Origin: Phormidesmis priestleyi
GTDB taxonomy: Bacteria > Cyanobacteriota > Cyanobacteriia > Phormidesmidales > Phormidesmidaceae
Reading direction: 5' to 3'
Length of the DNA stretch: 5,164 nucleotides
Assembly: GCA_003242115.1 (NCBI GenBank)
Contig: QBMP01000016.1
Location: 4,634-9,797 of the forward strand
Below, one piece after another: positions 1-5,164 of this stretch. The notes under the pieces are model-generated. The model saw only the letters and a program-made list of their open reading frames with translations. It was not told the origin of the DNA and did no database searches. How positions within the stretch are numbered: the first letter of the stretch is position 1; each line of letters begins with the position of its first letter. Made by a program: the position numbers and the translations under genes.

Positions 1-148
1 TTAGGGGGCCGTTATCTTTTGGCGGCGCGGCGGCGATCGCGCTAGGTGATCCGATGCTCTGGCTGGCGCTTTCGGCGATCGCGATCGCCGGTAGGCCATA
101 TAGCCCAATCAGACTGATAATCATAGAAATACAAGCATACCGTTTCAT
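1..148 (-). CDS. Secreted or periplasmic protein of unknown function, N-terminal fragment (49 codons)
   Basis: The frame opens with ATG at 148-146 and stays open to the window edge, so only the N-terminus is visible. It begins MKRYACISMI, followed by a hydrophobic stretch to about residue 25 ending in AIAIA, then ESAS. This is a classic Sec signal peptide: basic n-region (K2, R3), hydrophobic core, and an A-x-A site with likely cleavage after A25. The mature start is rich in Ser, Ala and Pro (residues 26-49), as in a flexible linker ahead of a folded domain. There is no lipobox, since the only cysteine is at residue 6, so it is not an obvious lipoprotein. An in-frame stop at 202-200 with no other start codon between fixes the start. 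No strong Shine-Dalgarno is seen. The function cannot be told from this fragment. It lies downstream of the GST gene on the same strand, but a 172-base gap with hairpins suggests its own promoter. Confidence 0.65.
   Translation of the reverse strand, partial: MKRYACISMIISLIGLYGLPAIAIAESASQSIGSPSAIAAAPPKDNGPL
75..88. repeat. Two overlapping HIP1 palindromes (GCGATCGC)
   Basis: Two copies of the cyanobacterial octamer GCGATCGC overlap by two bases at 75-82 and 81-88. They lie inside the signal peptide coding region, where they encode the AIAIA stretch just before the predicted cleavage site. Other single copies in the window start at 33, 483, 1781, 1871, 3695, 3884, 4787 and 4947. This density supports a cyanobacterial origin. 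Confidence 0.9.
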
Positions 149-204
149 AATTATGCGGGGGGTTAACTGTTGCTCTAAAATAAAATTAAAAAGATCTAAC
201 TAAA

Positions 205-244
205 GACATAGGTGATTCGTATGTCATCATTCTAAAGGAATGAT
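205..244 (-). terminator. Two adjacent hairpins followed by a T-rich tract; possible weak terminator
   Basis: Two perfect inverted repeats sit back to back: 226-232 pairs with 238-244 (7 bp, ATCATTC/GAATGAT, 5-base loop), and 205-210 pairs with 220-225 (6 bp, GACATA/TATGTC, 9-base loop). Read on the minus strand, the second hairpin is followed by a T-rich stretch (about 204-176) including TTTTT and TTTTA runs. The position, about 77 bases past the GST stop and about 57 bases before the next start, fits a terminator for the upstream transcript or a structured leader for the signal-peptide gene. The stems are AT-rich and the T run is not directly attached, so a strong intrinsic terminator is not claimed. 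Confidence 0.35.
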
Positions 245-320
245 CTAGTGTTTATAGATAGAGAAGCTACCGAAGCTTAAAAAGTTATCCGGAAGAAATT
301 AACGTCAGGCCCATAAGATT

Positions 321-1535
321 TTACGCAGACGCGCCCCAAGCAAAAGCTGCCGGATCTTGGTCGCGTCGATGCCGAACCGGAATAGCGGCACCTTGGCTGT
401 TGCCGACGAGTGCGGCAGTATCTTCTAGCGCTGCTCTCAGGTGCTTGGCAGCATAGATAGACATATCGCGCGGGACATTGATGCGATCGCGCAAATACCT
501 CAACCCCGCATCACTCCCCTGCGGCGGCTCACACCCCTTGCCTGTCATCATCCGGGTTAGCGCACAGCGCAGCGCCTCATCCATCAGGTCATCCGCCGCT
601 GGATTGACCCGCACAATATTTTGACGATGCTTAATTACCCGTTGTAGCGCTTCAGCTTTAGCCGATTCAGGTTCAGGGTAAGCGACGTCGGGCAACCCCT
701 GCCAAGGGCCATTGTCTACCTGCGCCTGATTGCGCTTGGTCTGCGGCTCACTGTTTTCGTAGCAGCCACCCATCTGTGGCGGCAAGTCATGAACATGCGT
801 GTGAAAATCGCTTTGTGTCCCGCGATACGTCGAGCGGCTTTCCATCGCCTCAAACCAATCTGACAGCCGAGGATTCTCTGCTCGCAGAGAATAGCCCTTG
901 TAGTAATACAAACTGGCATTCATCCGCTCAACATAAGGCGTAAAAATCACATCTGCCGTGCCAAACTCCGCCAAAAAATACGGCCCCGGTGTGCGGCCTA
1001 AAGCGTCTTCTACTTTGGCAACAACGCTGACAAACTGTTCACGGCTGTTCTTTTCTTGCCCAAACCACCCCGCAGGCTGACACAGCCACCCACACCAAGC
1101 GCGAAACAACAACCTTTCTAACTGCCGTAGCGACAGCACAGAAGACTCTTTCATTCCTAAGCCCAACGGCCCAAACGTCTGCTCTAGTGCGATTAAAATA
1201 TCGTCACTTTCGGTAACGATGCGGCCATCTATTGCTAACGCTGGCAGCATTCCAGAAGGCACCTTGCGCTTGTACCAATCTTCTTTTTGCCCGTAGCAAA
1301 ACATGGTTACTTTTTCGATGCGGTAAGGCACCTGTTTTTCTTCTAGCCACAGCCAAACCTTTTGGCAATAGGGGCACCAAGCGTGATTGTCGCGGTAAAG
1401 CGTCACGCGCACATTGGCTTCAGATTGACCAAACAATCGCAGCCGAGATTGAGCGTTGGTAGACCCATTCACAAGATCTATTTGAAAATTGGTGAGGGCC
1501 TGTAATTCTGACCAGCTAAGGGCATTTGGCGTCAT
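321..1535 (-). CDS. Glutathione S-transferase family protein with CPYC active site and long C-terminal extension (Iota-like)
   Basis: This 404-residue protein has a thioredoxin-fold GST N-domain at about 44-122: a first strand (VTLYRD), the redox motif C54-P55-Y56-C57, the cis-proline segment SGMLPAL (P98), and the glutathione-contacting E109-S110. A helical GST C-domain follows to about residue 240, with the usual capping motif T-A-D (193-195). Ordinary GSTs end there at 200-240 residues, but this one continues for about 160 more, with several Cys and a mostly helical, charged tail. A catalytic cysteine instead of Ser/Tyr points to glutaredoxin-like thiol transferase or deglutathionylation chemistry rather than classical conjugation. 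The cysteine motif plus extension resembles the Iota-class GSTs known from cyanobacteria and early land plants; that class call is from memory. No signal peptide, so cytoplasmic. No other start codon exists before the in-frame stop at 1590-1592, so the start is fixed, although no good Shine-Dalgarno is visible. It follows the MATE gene by 79 bases. Confidence 0.9.
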   Translation of the reverse strand: MTPNALSWSELQALTNFQIDLVNGSTNAQSRLRLFGQSEANVRVTLYRDNHAWCPYCQKVWLWLEEKQVPYRIEKVTMFCYGQKEDWYKRKVPSGMLPALAIDGRIVTESDDILIALEQTFGPLGLGMKESSVLSLRQLERLLFRAWCGWLCQPAGWFGQEKNSREQFVSVVAKVEDALGRTPGPYFLAEFGTADVIFTPYVERMNASLYYYKGYSLRAENPRLSDWFEAMESRSTYRGTQSDFHTHVHDLPPQMGGCYENSEPQTKRNQAQVDNGPWQGLPDVAYPEPESAKAEALQRVIKHRQNIVRVNPAADDLMDEALRCALTRMMTGKGCEPPQGSDAGLRYLRDRINVPRDMSIYAAKHLRAALEDTAALVGNSQGAAIPVRHRRDQDPAAFAWGASA

Positions 1536-1541
1536 AAAACT

Positions 1542-1581
1542 ATCTTTTGAAACCTTTGGAAAACTTTTGGAATCTTTTGGA
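1542..1581 (-). repeat. Four imperfect 9-10-base tandem repeats just upstream of the GST start
   Basis: On the plus strand the copies are ATCTTTTGA (1542-1550), ACCTTTGGA (1552-1560), AACTTTTGGA (1562-1571) and ATCTTTTGGA (1572-1581), with a period of 10 bases. On the transcribed strand this reads as repeated TCCAAAAG-like units ending 6 bases before the GST ATG. The block fills most of the MATE-GST gap. It may be a protein-binding array (one site per helical turn), an A-rich unstructured leader helping initiation where no clear Shine-Dalgarno exists, or simply slippage product. Confidence 0.7.
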
Positions 1582-1614
1582 TTTGAAGTCTACAGAACAT
1601 TTTATCAGTTAGTT

Positions 1615-2982
1615 CTATTCAGCCGTATTGGCTAGCCGCCTTGTGAGCCGATGGAACCGCCATACAAAAATCACCGCTGCGACTGCGACGCCAGTGTATT
1701 GACCAATCCATAGACCTACTGCGCCCCAGTTAAACAGGAAGCACAGAATGTAGCTAGCGGTAAGCCCGATGCCCCAGAAAGCGATCGCACTCAAGATCAT
1801 CGGCACTCTGGTATCTTGCAGGCCGTATAGCGCGCTCATAGTGACTCGCTGCACGCCGTCGATCATTTGAGCGATCGCGCTGACTAACAGCAAATTCATC
1901 GCTAATTCAATGACAGGGGCATTTTGAGGATTCTGCAAGTCAATAAACAAGCCAATCATCACGGGGCGAATGATGACCAGTGTGAGGGCGCTAAAGAGTA
2001 AAAACGTGACGGCTGAGGCAATAGCCACCCATCCCGCTAGCCTCACCCCCGCTCGGCTACCCCGCCCAAACCACAGCCCTACCCGCGCCGTCACCGCCTG
2101 CGACATACCTAGCGGCACCATAAAAATCAGCGCCATCGTCTGAAAAGCAATTTGATGCGCTGCTAGCACCTCAGCGCCCAAACTACCCGCCATGTAAGAC
2201 ACTGCCAAAAACATCCCCAACTCCAGCGTCAGCGTCACCGCGATCGGTAAGCCCACTGCCATTAGCTGCCGCAAAATGACCTTGTTAGGATGCTTCCACC
2301 CCCGCCAAAAGCGATAGCGGCTCAGCTCCGGGTGACGCAAAATATACGCAGCAAACAGCCCAAACATCAGCCATAGGCTCAGCGTACTGCCAAGACCCAA
2401 CCCTAGCAATTCCATTCGGGCGAAGCCCAGCTTGCCAAAGCCCAGCACGTAGTTGCAGACAATATTAAACACCGTGCCAAGTGTCACAATCGCCGTTACG
2501 ACATTGGCCAGTGAAAACGCCGCCAAATAGCCTCGCAGCATCGCAAAGCCAATAGCGGGTAATACTCCCCACGAGATGCCGTTAAAATAGTGCTGCGCTA
2601 AATTAATCACCGCCTCAGGCTGATGCAGCGCCCTAAGTAAAGGCGTCATCTCCCACAGCAAAATCATGAAGGGCGCAGCCAGCAGCAGCGACAGCCACAG
2701 CCCTTGTCTGGCCAGCCCGGTGAGCTGATCCTTTTTGCCTGCGCCGTGGGCTTCAGCGGCCAGCACCCCTACCGACATCACAAAGCCTGTGATAATAGTC
2801 AGCAGCATCTGAAAGGTAGTCGAAGCCAATCCGCCTGCTGCCAATGAGGCCGTACTCAAGTGCCCCATCATAATCGTATCGACAAAGCCCACCGCAAACT
2901 GAGCAAGCTGAGCGGTAGCTAAGGGAATCGCCAACTTTAAGAATGCGCGCGCTTCTAACCCGGCGCTCGATGTGAGCATCAT
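1615..2982 (-). CDS. MATE family multidrug efflux transporter, NorM type
   Basis: An inner-membrane antiporter expected to export cationic drugs, toxins or metabolites in exchange for Na+ or H+. The 455 residues match the usual MATE length and contain about twelve hydrophobic segments in two halves. Family signatures are the TM1 motif GFVDTIMMG (residues 32-40) and the second-half segment PLGMSQAVTARVG (290-302). The three acidic residues important in Vibrio NorM have counterparts here: D35 in TM1, E254 in TM7 (LTLELGMF) and D375 in TM10 (AQMIDGVQ), so the transporter looks functional. I choose the ATG at 2982-2980 because it gives a normal MATE N-terminus and shares four bases (ATGA) with the ggt stop. 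An ATG directly after it at 2979-2977 is also possible. A longer frame opens at 3090 but would add 36 residues of arginine-rich, non-family sequence inside ggt. The ATGA overlap implies translational coupling to ggt. The substrate is unknown. Confidence 0.93.
   Translation of the reverse strand: MMLTSSAGLEARAFLKLAIPLATAQLAQFAVGFVDTIMMGHLSTASLAAGGLASTTFQMLLTIITGFVMSVGVLAAEAHGAGKKDQLTGLARQGLWLSLLLAAPFMILLWEMTPLLRALHQPEAVINLAQHYFNGISWGVLPAIGFAMLRGYLAAFSLANVVTAIVTLGTVFNIVCNYVLGFGKLGFARMELLGLGLGSTLSLWLMFGLFAAYILRHPELSRYRFWRGWKHPNKVILRQLMAVGLPIAVTLTLELGMFLAVSYMAGSLGAEVLAAHQIAFQTMALIFMVPLGMSQAVTARVGLWFGRGSRAGVRLAGWVAIASAVTFLLFSALTLVIIRPVMIGLFIDLQNPQNAPVIELAMNLLLVSAIAQMIDGVQRVTMSALYGLQDTRVPMILSAIAFWGIGLTASYILCFLFNWGAVGLWIGQYTGVAVAAVIFVWRFHRLTRRLANTAE
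2979..2982 (-). promoter_or_regulatory. ATGA stop/start overlap coupling ggt to the MATE gene
   Basis: On the minus strand the ggt gene ends GTG GCT CTA TGA and the MATE gene begins at the ATG contained in the same CTATGATG string, giving a four-base overlap. This arrangement typically allows ribosomes ending on the first gene to restart on the second. Only a weak GGTGG purine stretch lies before the MATE start, so coupling may be the main route to its translation. Confidence 0.85.
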
Positions 2983-4610
2983 AGAGCCACCGCACCACTG
3001 CGCCGAGGATCGCCAGCACCCTGCAAAGCGCCGTCTGCGGTAACGCCGACTGAATGAACCCCGCCAAAAAACATATTTGACTGCTGCCATTGCACCACTT
3101 GCTCGGTTGCTAGCTGCGCAGCCTCTAGCCCATTCGGCAACTGTGCCTCTAAACCCAGATCTAAACCGGGCTCTAAGTGAAACAGGCCATTTTCCCAGTG
3201 AATTCGAGGCGCTTCTACCGCTGCTGTCAGCGGCATTTCAAAATCTAAGACGTTAGAGATCACCTGTAAAATCGCGGTGCGAATTCGGTTGGAACCTCCC
3301 GAGCCTAGCACTAGCTGCGGTTTGCCCGCTTTTAGAATCATGGTGGGAGCCATCATCGACGACATCCGCTGATTGACTGGCCATTGATTAAAGCCGTGAG
3401 GATTGAGATCTTCTTCACCTAACATGTTGTTTATCATGATTTGGGTGCCAGGGATGACATAGGCAGAGCCTTCTCCATTAGAAGTCGTTACACTAGCGGC
3501 GTTGCCTTCGGTATCGATCACACTGATGTGCGTGGTGCTGCCCCAGCGGTTGATACCTCTGGCACAAATTTCTTGCAGCGGCTGAGCATATTTATCAATT
3601 AGATCAGCGGCCATGAAGGCGTTGGCAAGATCGGAATCAATCGGATCGGTTGGATCGGCTGGATCGGCAAGGTCAAATAGAGCGCTGTCTAAGTGCGATC
3701 GCCTTGCCTCATTCGTCCAGCGCATCGCCTGAGACAGCAGCGTTAAGTGCTCCGCCGATCCAAAAGCCATTTGCCCGACATCAAAGCGATTCAGCAGCTC
3801 TAGGCAAAATGCAATCAGTGAACCGCCCGCGCTCGGCAGGGGATTGGTGATGATCTGAGCGTTGCGATAGTTTAAAGCGAGTGGCGATCGCACCTTCACC
3901 TCATACTCGCGAAAATCCGCCAAGCTCAAATACCCGCCGCCTTCGGAGCAAGCCTGCACTACCTTTTGGGCAATTTCACCTTCGTAAAACGTCCGCCTCG
4001 CTCCCTCATCGTCTAGCGCTGCTAGATATTCTAAAGTGTCCGCAAATTCACTCATGCGCAGCGTTTGCCCAGCTTGCAGCCGCTGCCCAGTCGGGGCATA
4101 AATTGCTCTGGCTGCTGGCGTTGCCATCAAAATCGGACTCAACAGCTCATAGCAATAGCTTTGAAATCCGCTCACCGTCACGCCCTCGCGGGCACAGGCC
4201 ACCGCCGGTTCAGCCACTACCTTCAGCGGCAACCGGCCCAACTGCCCATGCACCGCCAAAATGCCAGCCAGCATCCCCGGCACCGCCATTGAGCCTAAGC
4301 CAACGTGAAATTCCTGCACCATATCGCCAAAATTGGCCTCAATCGGATAAAAATCGAGCGGTGAGGACAGATCCCGGCAGCGAGGAGTCTGCGTGAAAAA
4401 ATCAAACAGCAGATTGCGCTGCTTTACTTGTTCATTGGCCTGATGAGCCAGCAAAAAGCCGCCGCCGCCCAGCGAAGTTAGGGTTGGCTCCACTACACAA
4501 GCGGCTAGCATCGCGGCCACTGCGCCATCAAAAGCATTGCCGCCTAGCTGCAAAATTTGCCGACCAGCGTTAGCCGTTTGCTCGTGTCCCGCTGCTACCA
4601 CACCTGACAT
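2979..4610 (-). CDS. ggt: Gamma-glutamyltransferase-like N-terminal nucleophile hydrolase (cytoplasmic, short-lid, altered substrate pocket)
   Basis: The 543-residue proenzyme matches the GGT family over its full length. Seen features: the N-terminal core NAFDGAVAAMLA (25-36), the glycine loop LGGGGF (47-52), the autocleavage/nucleophile site with T359 in GSTTHIS (357-363), S417-S418 (counterparts of E. coli S462-S463), and the oxyanion GSGGS (436-440). Cleavage before T359 would give large and small subunits of about 358 and 185 residues. Odd points: E. coli R114, which holds the glutamyl carboxylate, aligns with F72 (DFFTQTP instead of DFREMAP). E. coli Q430 and D433 align with M396 and E399. 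The segment holding the lid loop is about 11 residues shorter. There is no signal peptide, since the protein starts directly at the fold, whereas E. coli GGT is periplasmic. The start is fixed by an AGGT ribosome site 6 bases upstream and an in-frame stop at 4641-4643. The reaction class (gamma-glutamyl or other amide hydrolysis/transfer) is inferred, and the true substrate is uncertain. First gene of the minus-strand cluster. Confidence 0.92.
   Translation of the reverse strand: MSGVVAAGHEQTANAGRQILQLGGNAFDGAVAAMLAACVVEPTLTSLGGGGFLLAHQANEQVKQRNLLFDFFTQTPRCRDLSSPLDFYPIEANFGDMVQEFHVGLGSMAVPGMLAGILAVHGQLGRLPLKVVAEPAVACAREGVTVSGFQSYCYELLSPILMATPAARAIYAPTGQRLQAGQTLRMSEFADTLEYLAALDDEGARRTFYEGEIAQKVVQACSEGGGYLSLADFREYEVKVRSPLALNYRNAQIITNPLPSAGGSLIAFCLELLNRFDVGQMAFGSAEHLTLLSQAMRWTNEARRSHLDSALFDLADPADPTDPIDSDLANAFMAADLIDKYAQPLQEICARGINRWGSTTHISVIDTEGNAASVTTSNGEGSAYVIPGTQIMINNMLGEEDLNPHGFNQWPVNQRMSSMMAPTMILKAGKPQLVLGSGGSNRIRTAILQVISNVLDFEMPLTAAVEAPRIHWENGLFHLEPGLDLGLEAQLPNGLEAAQLATEQVVQWQQSNMFFGGVHSVGVTADGALQGAGDPRRSGAVAL
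3643..3669. repeat. Three tandem 9-base repeats inside ggt encoding an Asp-Pro run
   Basis: GGATCGGTT, GGATCGGCT and GGATCGGCA follow each other exactly (plus strand), differing only in the last two bases. An imperfect extra copy may precede them at about 3631-3642. In the ggt frame they encode DPADPTDPI (residues 316-324), part of an acidic, proline-rich loop in the large subunit about 35-40 residues before the autocleavage threonine. The pattern suggests growth by replication slippage within a tolerant surface loop. Confidence 0.85.
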
Positions 4611-4616
4611 TAATAA

Positions 4617-4620
4617 ACCT
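4617..4620 (-). promoter_or_regulatory. Ribosome binding site of ggt
   Basis: AGGT on the minus strand lies 6 bases upstream of the ATG at 4610-4608, a normal spacing. It supports this start and therefore the absence of a signal peptide, since no other usable start codon occurs before the in-frame stop at 4641-4643. Confidence 0.65.
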
Positions 4621-4704
4621 GCAAAAATAGGACAAATGTATTACTTTTTCTATTCAAGCCTGATTTTTTACAGGGAATAAATTAGAGTAAAAGACAAGGC
4701 AAAA

Positions 4705-4709
4705 AAGGA
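4705..4709 (+). promoter_or_regulatory. Ribosome binding site of the divergent gene
   Basis: AAGGA lies 12 bases before the ATG at 4722, slightly further than ideal. AGGA (4706-4709) could pair with TCCT (4713-4716) across a three-base loop, a short stem that might partly mask the site. Confidence 0.5.
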
Positions 4710-4721
4710 CGCTCCTGCTCA

Positions 4722-5164
4722 ATGGCTATTATTGCGCTTAAAGCTTGGTATCTCAGCAATTACGAACCGATTCGTGAGTTAGAGAAGCGATCGCACGATC
4801 TGCGACTCGCCAAAAATAGCTTACTCAAGTCGGCTCTGCGCGCCGACTTTTTAGAAGATGTTGAAGAGGTCAAGCAGGCCGATTGGTTTCAGCGCTACCT
4901 CGAAGGCGATTTGGTGGAGTTTTATATCGAAGGTAGCGGGACTTATGCGATCGCTAACATCGACTTGATCAGCCACGAAATTTACTTTGCCAAGCAAGAC
5001 TCCCTCGCCAATTTAGATCCCACTATTTTTCTCAGCTACCAAACCGAATACACCGACTCTAGCGACCTGCTGCGCGACGCCATCGAAGCTTTCACTGAAA
5101 AGTTCAACCGCAAATCCAGGCTCCCGATTGCCCTAGTTGAGTCTCACCGGCTAAGTCAAGGTGC
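4722..5164 (+). CDS. Conserved cyanobacterial-type hypothetical protein, N-terminal 147 residues (possible TIR-like domain beginning near residue 100)
   Basis: The reading frame from ATG 4722 stays open to the window edge, giving a partial protein starting MAIIALKAWYLSNYEPIREL. Two parts are visible. Residues 1-98 form a mixed charged region with YLEGDLVEFYIEGSG (59-73) and IANIDLISHEIYFAKQ (77-92), which looks like a beta-rich domain; I do not recognise it as a named family. From residue 101, TIFLSYQTEYTDSSD, then LLRDAIEAFTEKFN, then LPIALVES, resembles the strand-loop-helix-strand opening of TIR-like or nucleotide-processing effector domains that begin with an F-x-S-Y/W-Q motif and a following helix. 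This is pattern recognition only, and the rest of the domain lies outside the window. There is no signal peptide or membrane segment, so it is likely cytoplasmic. Two HIP1 copies (4787, 4947) lie within it. It is transcribed away from the ggt cluster, so a functional link is not implied. Confidence 0.85.
   Translation, partial: MAIIALKAWYLSNYEPIRELEKRSHDLRLAKNSLLKSALRADFLEDVEEVKQADWFQRYLEGDLVEFYIEGSGTYAIANIDLISHEIYFAKQDSLANLDPTIFLSYQTEYTDSSDLLRDAIEAFTEKFNRKSRLPIALVESHRLSQG

Larger units (their letters stand above)
4611..4721. promoter_or_regulatory. Divergent intergenic promoter region
   Basis: This 111-base AT-rich gap separates the leftward ggt cluster from the rightward gene at 4722, so it must contain promoters for both unless one is transcribed from further away. 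Minus-strand TAATAC (4638-4643) is a plausible -10 for ggt, about 28 bases before its start, but no matching -35 is found at normal spacing. On the plus strand TAAATT (4678-4683) and TAGAGT (4684-4689) are -10-like, also without a good -35. I see no GTA-N8-TAC site for NtcA. The boxes are not resolved with confidence. Confidence 0.5.

Noticed and set aside
54..203. Short plus-strand frame opening MLWLALSAIAIAG
   Set aside because: It overlaps the minus-strand signal-peptide frame, which has a better n-region and cleavage site. Much of the hydrophobic look comes from the palindromic HIP1 copies, which read similarly on both strands.
264..278. AAGCT/AGCTT inverted repeat as a GST terminator
   Set aside because: The stem is only 5 bp with a 5-base loop and no T run follows on the minus strand.
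1594..1616. AGAAC/GTTCT inverted repeat at the end of the MATE gene as a terminator
   Set aside because: A 5-bp stem with a 13-base loop and no following T tract is too weak, so read-through into the GST gene is more likely.
2983..3090. A longer N-terminus for the MATE gene starting at ATG 3090
   Set aside because: The added 36 residues are arginine- and tryptophan-rich, unlike MATE N-termini, and lie in another frame of the ggt coding end. The ATG at 2982 gives a normal length and an ATGA overlap.
3881..4396. 171-codon open frame on the plus strand antisense to ggt
   Set aside because: Its product is Pro/Ser/His/Ala-rich low-complexity sequence without recognisable domains, and it lies entirely opposite a well-conserved enzyme gene; best explained as a chance frame opposite a coding region.
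4659..4674. CCTG/CAGG inverted repeat in the divergent promoter region as an operator
   Set aside because: Four base pairs around an 8-base T-rich centre is within chance expectation for an AT-rich gap.

Overview
The window looks like cyanobacterial chromosome. The palindrome GCGATCGC (the HIP1 element typical of many cyanobacteria) occurs ten times in about 5.2 kb, where chance would give less than one, and copies lie in every gene except possibly the ggt/MATE junction. Base composition is mixed and unremarkable, and the genes resemble cyanobacterial chromosomal genes. I cannot name the species from the sequence alone. There is no sign of an insertion sequence, prophage, CRISPR array, tRNA or rRNA.

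Layout: from right to left on the minus strand run a gamma-glutamyltransferase-like gene (2979-4610), a NorM-type MATE efflux transporter (1615-2982), a long two-part glutathione S-transferase with a CPYC active site (321-1535), and the first 49 codons of a secreted protein that leaves the window at position 1. A divergent plus-strand gene of unknown function starts at 4722 and leaves the window at 5164. The 111-base gap 4611-4721 must hold the promoters for both directions. The 172-base gap 149-320 carries two adjacent hairpins and a T-rich tract on the minus strand.

How the genes may work together: the ggt stop and the MATE start share an ATGA overlap, so these two are almost certainly one transcript and translationally coupled. 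The GST gene follows 79 bases later on the same strand with no convincing terminator between, so a three-gene operon is likely but not proven. Conjugation (GST), trimming of gamma-glutamyl groups (GGT) and export (MATE) would form a compact detoxification or thiol-handling module.

The main reservation is that the GGT-like protein keeps the autoprocessing and catalytic residues but has lost the arginine and other residues that hold the gamma-glutamyl group in the E. coli enzyme. It also has a short lid region and no signal peptide. It is therefore more likely a cytoplasmic hydrolase or transferase with an altered substrate than a classical periplasmic GGT. This is the most interesting point in an otherwise ordinary chromosomal region.
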